From positions 2,470,501 to 2,534,500 of the forward strand of contig NC_020911.1 in the NCBI RefSeq assembly GCF_000155675.2: DNA of 64,000 nucleotides, written 5' to 3'. This stretch comes from Octadecabacter antarcticus 307. GTDB lineage: Bacteria; Pseudomonadota; Alphaproteobacteria; Rhodobacterales; Rhodobacteraceae. How positions within the stretch are numbered: the first letter of the stretch is position 1; each line of letters begins with the position of its first letter. Of this stretch, positions 20,248-28,927 are shown piece after piece. The notes beneath the pieces are model-generated. The model had not been told where the DNA came from and did not search any database. It saw only the letters and a list, made by a program, of their open reading frames with translations. The translations under genes were made by a program, and so were the position numbers.

Positions 20248-21582
20248 ATGAAACGGATCTACGAGCCCCTTGCATATAGCGACCATCCGATACTTGAGAG
20301 TTATTGGGCATCTACAATTCAAGGCCACCGGCCAGAGTACCCTTCTTTGCAAGGTGGCGTGCGTGCGGAATTCGCCGTAATTGGCGGCGGTTACACAGGG
20401 TTGTCGGCAGCGTTGACCTTGGCTGAGGCGGGCGCCGATGTTGTGTTGTTGGATGCAAAAGTTCCAGGATGGGGTGCATCGGGACGTGCGGGAGGGCTCG
20501 TATCCACCGGAAGCACCAAGATCGACGACTGCGACATTATTAAGAAATATGGCCAAGCTGATGCGCGGGTATTCTTTGATGCAGAACGGGCTTCAGTCGA
20601 CCTGGTCGAAGAGTATCTGGATAGATTTCGCTTGGATGTTGATCGTCATTCCAAGGGCTACACATACGTTGCCCATCGCCCAAGCGCAGTGGCGGGACTA
20701 ATGGATTACGGTGCCGAATACACAGCGCGTTACGGGTTGCCATACGAATTTGTACCAAAAAGCGAAATGGCGTCTCATGGGTTGAACAGCCCAGATTTTT
20801 TTGGTGCCGTTCACCTCCCAATAGGTTTCGCCCTCAACCCGATGAAATTCGTTCTGGGCCTCACCGATGCGGCGCAGAGGGCAGGCGTGCGAATGTACTC
20901 CAATACAGCCGTAACCAACATTACAAACCAAAATGGATATGTTCTGGAAACAGCGCAGGGCCAAGTCCACGCGAAGAAATTACTGATAGCGACAAACGGG
21001 TATTCAAGTGACGATTTGCCCGGTGCCCTGTCTGGACGTTACTTGCCGGTCCAGTCCAATATTTTGGTCTCCCGTCCACTCACTGACAGCGAAATTCAAG
21101 ATCAAGGATGGTGGAGCGAGCAGATGGTATGTGATAGCCGAACTCTGCTACACTACCTTCGGCTGCTACCAGATAAGCGAATGCTGTTGGGGCTACGCGG
21201 GTCGGTACGCGTAACCAAAGCTAATATCGACCGCACCCGTGACATAGCCCGCGCTGATTTCGACCGGATGTTCCCGAAATGGCAGCATGTAGAAACACCT
21301 TACTTCTGGTCAGGCTTAATTTGCATGACCCGCAATCTAGTACCCTTTGCTGGTGCCATTCCAAATATGGAAGGCGCATATGCAGCACTTGGGTATCATG
21401 GTAGCGGTATAACCATGGCACCCTACGCTGGCGCGTTGATCGCTGACCTTGCGATGGGACGTAACCGATTATCACATCCAGACCTAATGCGGCAGCCGTT
21501 GCGTCGTTTCGAGCTGGGACCCCTACGACGGGCGTCACTGCTACCTGCGTTCGCGTGGTATCACTTTAAAGACAAATTCTGA
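20248..21582 (+). CDS. FAD-dependent oxidoreductase (DAO family, PuuB-like)
   Basis: A 444-residue flavoprotein with an FAD-binding motif at about residues 41-70 (FAVIGGGYTGLSAALTLAEA, then LLDAK), a GWGASGRAGGLVSTGSTKID stretch and a C-terminal GYHGSGITMAPYAGALIADL. It resembles gamma-glutamylputrescine oxidase and the protein at 1791-3086, so it probably oxidises an amine. It is a lone plus-strand gene whose expected partners (ligase, aldehyde dehydrogenase, transporter) lie on the minus strand from 22283. Substrate unknown. Confidence 0.82.
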   Translation: MKRIYEPLAYSDHPILESYWASTIQGHRPEYPSLQGGVRAEFAVIGGGYTGLSAALTLAEAGADVVLLDAKVPGWGASGRAGGLVSTGSTKIDDCDIIKKYGQADARVFFDAERASVDLVEEYLDRFRLDVDRHSKGYTYVAHRPSAVAGLMDYGAEYTARYGLPYEFVPKSEMASHGLNSPDFFGAVHLPIGFALNPMKFVLGLTDAAQRAGVRMYSNTAVTNITNQNGYVLETAQGQVHAKKLLIATNGYSSDDLPGALSGRYLPVQSNILVSRPLTDSEIQDQGWWSEQMVCDSRTLLHYLRLLPDKRMLLGLRGSVRVTKANIDRTRDIARADFDRMFPKWQHVETPYFWSGLICMTRNLVPFAGAIPNMEGAYAALGYHGSGITMAPYAGALIADLAMGRNRLSHPDLMRQPLRRFELGPLRRASLLPAFAWYHFKDKF

Positions 21583-21720
21583 ACAAGTCCGCAAGCAAAA
21601 TGCCTTAGGTGAACGAGAAGCCAATTAATGGCGTGCCGTCACCCATCACATTTCTAGACGAATTTATGTGGCAACAGACAGGTCAAGCAACAAGTGCCCA
21701 ACCTTCAATTTGCCATGGAG

Positions 21721-21740
21721 GCTTTGACATTCGTCAAAGC
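21721..21740. terminator. Hairpin between the FAD oxidase and rpsU (weak terminator)
   Basis: Perfect 8-bp arms GCTTTGAC and GTCAAAGC with an ATTC loop lie 16 bp past the rpsU stop on the minus strand. No T-run follows on either strand, so terminator function is tentative. Confidence 0.4.
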
Positions 21741-21756
21741 AACCGGAGAGCATAAA

Positions 21757-21957
21757 TCACCCTTCGCGTTCTAATTTCTTACGCGCCAATTTACGGGCCC
21801 GGCGGATCGCTTCGGCTTTATTGCGTGCCTTTTTCTCAGACGGTTTTTCAAAAGCTTGCTTGAGCTTCATCTCACGAAAAACGCCTTCGCGCTGTAGCTT
21901 TTTTTTCAAGGCCCGAAGGGCTTGATCGACATTGTTGTCGCGAACACTAACCTGCAT
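21757..21957 (-). CDS. rpsU: 30S ribosomal protein S21
   Basis: A 66-residue basic protein with the S21 pattern: [20 protein letters not shown], then [20 protein letters not shown] and a Lys/Arg-rich C-terminal tail. It binds near the 3' end of 16S rRNA in the small subunit and helps initiation. Length and composition are normal for alphaproteobacteria. Monocistronic here. Confidence 0.96.
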   Translation of the reverse strand: MQVSVRDNNVDQALRALKKKLQREGVFREMKLKQAFEKPSEKKARNKAEAIRRARKLARKKLEREG

Positions 21958-22282
21958 GTGGTTGATACCAACTTCCTATGATAATTTTTCGCTTATTGGC
22001 AGGAAACCTAACCGATATCAAATGATATTTCTCTGCAGAGGCGACTGTGACCCCAATTACGTGAAATGAGCCATTGGCTACGGGTTCCATGTAGCTGGTC
22101 CGCCACATTTCGAAGTGAACGCTGAAATCGGGCGTACGTCATCACAGCAAGGCGGATGATTTCCGCAGACGTCTTGAAGCAGCAAAAAGGGCTGCGTTTT
22201 GTCATTTAGCGAAGCTACGTCGCGCCCTGCCCGCTTCAATTCAGTTTCATCTGACAGTACCGGTGTGTTGGCGCAACATCTG
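21958..22282. other. Non-coding stretch between rpsU and the ABC permease, nothing recognised
   Basis: About 325 bp with no supported gene. It should hold the rpsU promoter and the 3' end of the ABC operon, but I see no clear terminator or operator. Confidence 0.45.
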
Positions 22283-23134
22283 TTATTTGGACTTTTGGAA
22301 CAACAAAGACAGCAATCCAAGCGCAGCAGACGCAACAATCAAAAGAAGCGACACAGCATTCAAAACCGGTGTCGACCCGTGCTTGAGTTTGTCAAACATG
22401 ATGATTGTCAAAGGCGCGTCCGACCCGACGAGCATCAGAGTTGTGTTGAAGTTTTCAAAGCTCATCAAAACGGCGACGACGCCGGCCCCAATGATCGCTG
22501 GCAGCAAGAACGGCAGCGTGACTTGACGTACAGCACCCCATTTTGTCGCCCCAAGGTTCAGCGCGGCTTCTTCGAGGCTGAGGTCGAACTTTTGCAATCG
22601 CGCTGAGATCACGAGTGTTGCGAAGGTCGTGATGAACGAAAACTGACCCAAAATGACGAGGATCAAACCCGGGCGCAACCCGTCGAACCAAAGTCCGGTC
22701 GCGTCTTCCAGCGTGTTGGCAACGGAGGACGCAAAAACAAGGATTGAGATGCCAAGGATAACGCCAGGTATGATTAGGGGCAGCAGCATAAGTATATAAA
22801 GCAGCCCTTTGCCACGAAAATCATGGCGCACGAACAGGAATGCGTTGCAGGTGCCAACGGCAACAGCAAGTCCGGCAACCCAGACCGCAACAAAAGCGGA
22901 CGTCCCGATAGCGCGCACAATTGAACGTTCGTGAAACACACCGATAAATGGCGCTTCGGTCCCAAAAAACCACTTCATCGTAAAGCCTTCCCAAGGCAAA
23001 GACGGGAAAACGCTGTTGTTAAAGGCAAAGGCGCAGACGACTGTGAGCGGCAATGCGAGGTAGATAAAGAACAACGTCACATAGGCGCGGTAGGTCCATT
23101 TCAGGGCGGAAGATTGTGGAACGGTGGGGATCAT
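22283..23134 (-). CDS. Polyamine-type ABC transporter permease (PotC-like)
   Basis: A 283-residue permease with six helices and the EAA loop LEEAALNLGATKWGAVRQVT followed by LPFLLPAIIGAGVVAVLMSF. It is the last gene of the four-gene importer at 22283-26248 and starts immediately after the stop of the other permease. Its N-terminus (about 20 residues before the first helix) is cytosolic. Substrate is a polyamine or other small amine by family and context. Confidence 0.9.
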   Translation of the reverse strand: MIPTVPQSSALKWTYRAYVTLFFIYLALPLTVVCAFAFNNSVFPSLPWEGFTMKWFFGTEAPFIGVFHERSIVRAIGTSAFVAVWVAGLAVAVGTCNAFLFVRHDFRGKGLLYILMLLPLIIPGVILGISILVFASSVANTLEDATGLWFDGLRPGLILVILGQFSFITTFATLVISARLQKFDLSLEEAALNLGATKWGAVRQVTLPFLLPAIIGAGVVAVLMSFENFNTTLMLVGSDAPLTIIMFDKLKHGSTPVLNAVSLLLIVASAALGLLSLLFQKSK

Positions 23135-23998
23135 CTATCGCCCCATTGTGCCGGACAGGGACTGGCGCGACAGCTTTAGCCCAAGGAATACAATCGTAGA
23201 TGACAGGCCCAACAGTAAGAAGCCAAAGGCTGAGCCGAGTTCCCAGTTAAATCGGGTGATAAACTGGGTGTAGATCAAGCCCGTGAACCACAGGCTGTCT
23301 TTACCCCCCAGTAGGATCGGCGTCAGGTAGTTGCCCAGTGACAACATGAACACCACGATACAGCCGGATACAATACCGGGCATTGCATGCGGGATTACGA
23401 TTTCGCGCAGGATGGACCAGCCCGAACCGCCCAAGTCATATCCGGCCTCAATTAAACTATCATCAAGGCTATCGAGGGTCGTCACCAAGGGCACGATCAT
23501 GAACAGGATCGACGTGTAGACAAGACCGACCATGATAGCACCGTCATTATACAAAAACTCAACCGGTCCGTCGATGACACCGGTATATTGCAGGAAACTG
23601 GACAAAACGCCAGTTTCGCGCAACAGGATCATCCAGCCAAAGGTGCGGACCAATTCAGACACCCAGAATGGTATCAGGCACATCAAAAACAATGTGGTCT
23701 TCGCGCGGCCGCGGGTCAGCTTTGCGATGTAATAAGCAATCGGAAACCCCAGCAGAAGTGTCAGAACTGTTGTGAAAATAGACATAAATGCCGTGCGCGC
23801 AAATGTACGCCAATAAAGCGGTTCGTTGAAGAAAACAGCGTAATTACCAAAACCCGTTTCATATTCGCGCACGCCGACCTTCTCGCTGATCGAGACGAAG
23901 AATAGGCCGATGTGGGGCAGGATAATTAATGTCACGAGCCACAACAAAAGTGGCATCAGCAGCAGGTAGAACCCAAGCTTTGATTTGTCAGACACCAT
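23135..23998 (-). CDS. Polyamine-type ABC transporter permease (PotB-like)
   Basis: A 287-residue permease of normal length. EAA loop is LIEAGYDLGGSGWSILREIV with the following PHAMPGIVSGCIVVFMLSLGNYLTP typical of PotB. It is directly adjacent to both neighbours with no intergenic base. It pairs with the PotC-like subunit to form the membrane channel. Confidence 0.9.
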   Translation of the reverse strand: MVSDKSKLGFYLLLMPLLLWLVTLIILPHIGLFFVSISEKVGVREYETGFGNYAVFFNEPLYWRTFARTAFMSIFTTVLTLLLGFPIAYYIAKLTRGRAKTTLFLMCLIPFWVSELVRTFGWMILLRETGVLSSFLQYTGVIDGPVEFLYNDGAIMVGLVYTSILFMIVPLVTTLDSLDDSLIEAGYDLGGSGWSILREIVIPHAMPGIVSGCIVVFMLSLGNYLTPILLGGKDSLWFTGLIYTQFITRFNWELGSAFGFLLLGLSSTIVFLGLKLSRQSLSGTMGR

Positions 23999-25105
23999 TT
24001 AGCGACCCTCGTCCGCAAAACAGCGTGCCTGCGTGGGGTTCCAACTGGTAAAAACGGCCTCACCCTTCGTAAGCCCAAGAAACACGCCGGTCTGTGGCAA
24101 GGTGACTTGGATCGTTTCGCCTGACTGCGGGTCGCGCAGAATGACCATACTATTGGCGCCATTAAACAACACGCTGTCTACAACACGTACACTTGCATTC
24201 GGACTATCTGCATCTTGTGTGGGGTCTTTCGACAGCTGGATCGCCTCAGGGCGCACAAAGATTTGCGCACGCTGCCCTATTGCGGGACCCTGCGTTGCGA
24301 CCTGTCCGTGAAGTTCAACACCGCCGTCCGTGATAAGCGAAACGATCTGCCCGTTCTGGGCCGTTACTTTGCCTTCAAATCGGTTTGCATCGCCGACAAA
24401 CCCTGCGACAAAGGCATTCGCAGGTTCATAATAAAGTTCCTTTGCAGTGCCAATTTGGTCAAACCGCCCCTCGTTCATAACGGCGATATTATCGCTCATC
24501 ACCAAAGCCTCGGACTGGTCGTGGGTAATGTAAACGAAGGTCGTGTTGAATTCGGCCTGGAGGGTTTTCAGTTCAATCTTCATGTGTTCACGCAGTTTTA
24601 AATCAAGCGCGCCGAGCGGTTCATCCAGAAGCAAAACGTCCGGTTCCAGCACCATGCACCGTGCAATCGCCACACGTTGTTTCTGCCCACCGGACAGCTG
24701 GTCGATGTGGCGATCTTCAATGCCGGGCAATCCAACCCGTTCAAGCACCCGCCCAACACGGGTTTTAATGTCCGACGTGGCCACACCGCGCTGGCGCAGC
24801 CCGAAGCCTATATTTCGGCCAATATTCATCATCGGGAACAGCGCAAGATGTTGGAAGACCATCGAAACCGGGCGCTTATTGGGGCCCACGCCAATCATGG
24901 AATTGCCCTTGATCAAAAGGTCGCCACTGGTTGGAAATTGAAACCCTGCGATCATCCGCAACAGCGTGGTCTTACCACAGCCAGACGGCCCAAGAATTGA
25001 AAAGAAGGAGCCTTGCGGGACGTCGAAATTGACATGATCCACCGCGCGGAAATCATCAAAATCTTTGGTCAGATCGCGGCATTCAAGGTCAGCTGTTTCA
25101 GCCAT
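23999..25105 (-). CDS. Polyamine-type ABC transporter ATPase (PotA-like)
   Basis: A 368-residue ATPase. Walker A LGPSGCGKTT, Q-loop VFQHLALFP, signature LSGGQKQRVAIARCM, Walker B VLLLDEPLGALD and switch YITHDQSEALV are all present, and a TOBE-type domain fills the C-terminal third. A TTG at 25123 would add six residues, but the ATG at 25105 has GGAAAGG at a suitable distance and is preferred. It follows the binding-protein gene after an 81-bp gap with a hairpin. Confidence 0.92.
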   Translation of the reverse strand: MAETADLECRDLTKDFDDFRAVDHVNFDVPQGSFFSILGPSGCGKTTLLRMIAGFQFPTSGDLLIKGNSMIGVGPNKRPVSMVFQHLALFPMMNIGRNIGFGLRQRGVATSDIKTRVGRVLERVGLPGIEDRHIDQLSGGQKQRVAIARCMVLEPDVLLLDEPLGALDLKLREHMKIELKTLQAEFNTTFVYITHDQSEALVMSDNIAVMNEGRFDQIGTAKELYYEPANAFVAGFVGDANRFEGKVTAQNGQIVSLITDGGVELHGQVATQGPAIGQRAQIFVRPEAIQLSKDPTQDADSPNASVRVVDSVLFNGANSMVILRDPQSGETIQVTLPQTGVFLGLTKGEAVFTSWNPTQARCFADEGR

Positions 25106-25142
25106 TGATCCAGACCTTTCCAAATCACAATACGGTCATAAA

Positions 25143-25165
25143 GAAGGGCGCGATCCGCGCCCTTC
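25143..25165 (-). terminator. Hairpin between binding-protein and ATPase genes
   Basis: Perfect 10-bp arms GAAGGGCGCG and CGCGCCCTTC with a 3-base loop, followed on the minus strand by TTTAT. It sits inside the operon as a likely partial terminator, the same arrangement as after potF. Confidence 0.65.
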
Positions 25166-25186
25166 TCATTGGTTCAGTATAAGTGC

Positions 25187-26248
25187 TTAGTTCGCAGCGC
25201 TGATGCGATCCAATGTGGCGCCTTCCATGGCTTCCAGACCTGCTGGCACTGGTGGATACCATTTGATGTTGTCGATCGCTGCCTGATCAAAACTCGCTTG
25301 GTAGCGCGCTTTCAGGTCAGCATTTACGCCTGCGTCGCCATCCACTGCTGCCGTAAAATTGCCAGCTGTGTTTGTGATCATCGCCGCAATGTCAGGGCGC
25401 ATGACAAAGTTGATCCAATCATACGCCGCATCATCGGCCCGCCCACGTGACGGCAAAACGAACGTGTCAATCCAACCCAGTGCACCAGATGCAGGCGCAA
25501 CAAATGTGATATCTGCATTATCAGCGTTCAGTTGCCAACCGCCAGTATCCCATGCCATCGCTGCGACCACTTCACCGGACCGCAACAGGTTCTTGATCTC
25601 ATCGCCACCGCTCCAATAGGTTTTTACATTGGCCTTACATGCGACAAGCGTTTCCTCAACTTGATCAAGAATTCCTTGATAGGCATCCAGATCTGAATAG
25701 GCCGCAAACGGGTCGAGCCCCATCGCATAGGCAAATCCGATAAGTGTCGGGCGCTTCAGACGGTAGGACACGTCGCCCGCAACAGATGCATCACATAGGT
25801 CGGTATAATCGACAACTTGGCTTGCTTCGGCAGTGTTAACCACCAGACCGCTGGTGCCCCAGACATGGGGCAGGCCAAAAATTTCGCCATCAAATGTCGT
25901 GTTTGTCGCTGTCGCACTGAGCATCGACGGGATGAATTGCGCAGCGTCCACACGGGACATGTCGATCGGCTTATAGATACCGAACTCTTCTTGCGCACTT
26001 GCGATCCGGTCTTGGCTTGGTTGCGCAAGGTCAAAACCGCCACCGTTTGTGGCGCGCAGCTTTGCAATCATTTCTTCATTGTTCGACGTCGTTACTTCAA
26101 CCGTGTGTCCAGTTTCGGCTTCGAACATCGCAATGACGTCATCAGGCGCATATCCGCCCCACGTCAAGAGCCGCAAAGTTTCGGCCGATACCGAGGATGC
26201 CGCCAAAGCGACGACAAGTGCTGTCGTTGAGACTAGTCTAAATTTCAT
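25187..26248 (-). CDS. Polyamine-type ABC transporter periplasmic binding protein (PotD-like)
   Basis: A 353-residue secreted binding protein. Residues 1-22 (MKFRLVSTTALVVALAASSV ending SA) are a signal peptide; the mature chain starts ETLRLLTWGGYAPDDVIAMF, a PotD-family opening. Later GLPHVWGTSGLVVN and AMAWDTGGWQLNAD line the ligand cleft in relatives. It heads its own four-gene unit 145 bp after the alcohol dehydrogenase gene, so it may have its own promoter. Ligand not resolved. Confidence 0.9.
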   Translation of the reverse strand: MKFRLVSTTALVVALAASSVSAETLRLLTWGGYAPDDVIAMFEAETGHTVEVTTSNNEEMIAKLRATNGGGFDLAQPSQDRIASAQEEFGIYKPIDMSRVDAAQFIPSMLSATATNTTFDGEIFGLPHVWGTSGLVVNTAEASQVVDYTDLCDASVAGDVSYRLKRPTLIGFAYAMGLDPFAAYSDLDAYQGILDQVEETLVACKANVKTYWSGGDEIKNLLRSGEVVAAMAWDTGGWQLNADNADITFVAPASGALGWIDTFVLPSRGRADDAAYDWINFVMRPDIAAMITNTAGNFTAAVDGDAGVNADLKARYQASFDQAAIDNIKWYPPVPAGLEAMEGATLDRISAAN

Positions 26249-26393
26249 ATCAAGATTCCATCTGTGCGAGGTGTGACTGCCACTATTAAGGCGACCGGAT
26301 TAAAAAGAGTCTATAGTTATGTTTTGTGAAACAATCGCGACGGCAGCACATTTGGGATCAGGTACTTCCGCCCCAAATATTGCCACTGAAATT

Positions 26394-27545
26394 TCATGCT
26401 CCGATGATTTCCAACAACAGTTTGGTCGTATTGTCTACGGTCATCTTTACCGGATTTCCGCCTGTGCTTGGGTCCTTCAGAGCACCGACAACGATCCGGT
26501 CAACATCGGGATTTTCTATGCCAAGCCCAGCAAGGTTTTTGGGGATACCAAACGACGCATTCAACCCGTCGACATAGGCGCAAAAACCGTCAAAACCGCC
26601 TGAAATTCCGAGGTAGTCCGCAGCCTGTTCAATCACGCCGGTAATCGCAGGTTTATTAAACTGAAGAACCGCAGGCATACACACAGCGTTCGTCGTGCCG
26701 TGGTGTGTATGATAAATCGCACCGATGGGATGCGACAATGCGTGGATTGCGCCGAGACCTTTTTGAAATGCCGTTGCGCCCATAATAGCGGCTGACATCA
26801 TATGCGCGCGGGCCTCGATATCGGAACCATCGGCGTAGGCACGCGGTAGAAATTCTTTCACCAAACGCATGCCTTCAAGTGCCATACCTTGGCTCATCGG
26901 ATGATAATGTGGCGAACAGTAGGCTTCGACGCAGTGGGCAAAGGCATCAAGGCCAGTTCCTGCGGTGATGAAGGTCGGCATCCCGACCGTTAATTCGGGG
27001 TCGCAGATTACGATTGTGGGCAGAAATCTCGGGTGAAAGATAATCTTTTTCTCTTCGGTCATAGAATTTGTAATGACCGACGCGCGTCCGACTTCGGACC
27101 CAGTCCCGGCCGTTGTTGGAACCGCAATAATTGGCGCAATTGCGTCTGTATCCGCGCGGGTCCACCAATCTCCAATATCTTCAAAGTCCCACAAAGGGCG
27201 GGTCTGACCGGCAAGGAACGCCACCAGTTTACCCAAATCAAGACCGGACCCGCCACCAAAGGCGATCACACCATCATAGCCGCCCTCATTGTAGGCTTTA
27301 ACACCAGCGACGGCGTTCTTTTCGTTCGGGTTTGGGTCAACATCGCTGAACATGGCACGGCCAAGGCCGGCGGCTTCTAGCAGGTCGAGCGTTCTGGTGG
27401 TAATGTCCATGCTCGCAAGGCCACGGTCCGTGACCAAAAGCGGTTTTTTGATACCAGCGACGGCGCAGGCATCGGCAATCTCGGAAATACGGCCAGCGCC
27501 GAAACGTATGGAGGTCGGGTAGGACCAGTTGGCAGTGATGGTCAT
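26394..27545 (-). CDS. Iron-containing alcohol dehydrogenase
   Basis: A 383-residue group III alcohol dehydrogenase. The NAD-binding GGGSGLDLGK lies near residues 97-106 and VPTTAGTGSEV near 141-151. Metal ligands are the Asp and His of GTGLDAFAHCVEAY and the two His of GAIHALSHPIGAIYHTHHG. It would interconvert an alcohol and an aldehyde. Only 3 bp separate it from the aldehyde dehydrogenase gene, so the pair probably performs consecutive oxidations of one substrate. Confidence 0.92.
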   Translation of the reverse strand: MTITANWSYPTSIRFGAGRISEIADACAVAGIKKPLLVTDRGLASMDITTRTLDLLEAAGLGRAMFSDVDPNPNEKNAVAGVKAYNEGGYDGVIAFGGGSGLDLGKLVAFLAGQTRPLWDFEDIGDWWTRADTDAIAPIIAVPTTAGTGSEVGRASVITNSMTEEKKIIFHPRFLPTIVICDPELTVGMPTFITAGTGLDAFAHCVEAYCSPHYHPMSQGMALEGMRLVKEFLPRAYADGSDIEARAHMMSAAIMGATAFQKGLGAIHALSHPIGAIYHTHHGTTNAVCMPAVLQFNKPAITGVIEQAADYLGISGGFDGFCAYVDGLNASFGIPKNLAGLGIENPDVDRIVVGALKDPSTGGNPVKMTVDNTTKLLLEIIGA

Positions 27546-27548
27546 GAT

Positions 27549-28922
27549 TTAGGCTTTCTTAAGGTGGTATGATTTTGGACGGGTCAGGTTGTGATAGCCG
27601 ATAACGGAAAGCCCACCACCGCGCCCCGTATCTTTGCATCCGGTCCAGCACAGCGCTGGATCAAGATAGTCGGCGCGGTTCATAAACACAGTGCCCGTCT
27701 CGATCTGATCGGCAATGTCTTCGGCGCGCTTTGCATCTTGGGTCCACAACGACGCGGTGAGTCCGAAGTCACTGTCATTCATCAAACGGATCGCTTCAGC
27801 ATCGGTCTTGACCGACATGATGCCAACCACCGGACCAAAGCTCTCGTCGCGCATGACCCGCATGTCATGCGTCACGCCTGTCAGAATTTGCGGCATCAAG
27901 TAGGCGCCGCCATCTTCTGGGAAATGAGCGGGATCAATCTGTGCTGTGGCACCGGCAGCGATGGCCTGCGCCGTTTGGGCGCGCACCTCTTGGGCAAAGC
28001 GCGCATGTGCCATCGGGCCAAGGGTCGTTTCAGCATGCAGCGGATTGCCCAGTTTGTAGCTGTTCACAATCACCACCGCTTTCTCGACAAAGGCATCGAA
28101 CAGGCTCTCGTGAACATAAATCCGTTCGATCCCACAACAGCATTGGCCGGAATTGAACATTGCTCCGTCGATCAATGTGTCGACAGCGGCGTCAAGATTG
28201 GCGTCGTCCATCACGTAGCCAGGGTCTTTGCCGCCAAGTTCCAGCCCGATGCCGGTGAACGTACCAGCCGCCGCGCGTTCCATCGCTTTGCCGCCGCTTA
28301 CGGACCCCGTGAAGTTCACAAAGCCAAAGACGCGATCTGCGATCAACTCTGAAGTGGTTTGGTGATCCAGAAACACATTCTGGAACACGTCTTTAGGGAC
28401 CCCCGCGGACTGAAACGCCGCAACCATTCGTTCGCCCACCAGCGGCGTTTGTGACGCATGTTTCAACAACACCGCATTGCCCGCGATGAGGGCGGGAGCG
28501 ACCGTGTTGATGGCAGTCATATAGGGATAGTTCCACGGCGCCACGACAAGAACGACCCCGTGCGGCACACGTTTGATCACACGACGGAACGCATTGCTAT
28601 CCTCAACCACAATGTCGGCTAAAGCCGTTTCGGCGATGTCGGCCATATAGGTTGCGCGTTCGTTGAAGCCGCCGAATTCGCCGCCGTAGCGGACGGGTCG
28701 ACCCATTTGCCACGCCAGCTCGGACACGATTTCGTCGTTCATGGCACCAACAGCAGCGACGCCTGCCTGCACTAACGCGATGCGGTCCGCCAACGGGCGT
28801 GCGGCCCACGCAATTTGCGCGGATTTCGCCCGCGCAACGGCTGCGTCGGCGTCAGGCCGCGATAGCGTTTCGCGCGTCGCATACACTGAAGCGTCGATGG
28901 GTGAGATGCATTGGATTGTCAT
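27549..28922 (-). CDS. NAD(P)-dependent aldehyde dehydrogenase
   Basis: A 457-residue ALDH-superfamily enzyme. Visible sites are APWNYPYMTAINT with the catalytic Asn, FTGSVSGGKAMERAA in cofactor binding, GLELGGKDPGYV with the general-base Glu, and NSGQCCCGIERIYV with the nucleophilic Cys. It oxidises an aldehyde to an acid; in the gamma-glutamyl pathway this is the PuuC step. It is 5 bp from the glutamine-synthetase-like gene and 3 bp from the alcohol dehydrogenase. Confidence 0.93.
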   Translation of the reverse strand: MTIQCISPIDASVYATRETLSRPDADAAVARAKSAQIAWAARPLADRIALVQAGVAAVGAMNDEIVSELAWQMGRPVRYGGEFGGFNERATYMADIAETALADIVVEDSNAFRRVIKRVPHGVVLVVAPWNYPYMTAINTVAPALIAGNAVLLKHASQTPLVGERMVAAFQSAGVPKDVFQNVFLDHQTTSELIADRVFGFVNFTGSVSGGKAMERAAAGTFTGIGLELGGKDPGYVMDDANLDAAVDTLIDGAMFNSGQCCCGIERIYVHESLFDAFVEKAVVIVNSYKLGNPLHAETTLGPMAHARFAQEVRAQTAQAIAAGATAQIDPAHFPEDGGAYLMPQILTGVTHDMRVMRDESFGPVVGIMSVKTDAEAIRLMNDSDFGLTASLWTQDAKRAEDIADQIETGTVFMNRADYLDPALCWTGCKDTGRGGGLSVIGYHNLTRPKSYHLKKA

Positions 28923-28927
28923 ATCAA

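Noticed and set aside
20438..20701. 87-residue open frame within the FAD oxidoreductase
   Set aside because: Alternative frame of a gene with clear FAD motifs; no ribosome site or recognisable product.
24716..24728. TGCCGGGCAATCC, resembling one end of the hairpin insertion family
   Set aside because: It lies in the intact ATPase gene, encodes the normal GLPGIED stretch, and lacks the CCCCTCTCA end and a hairpin core.
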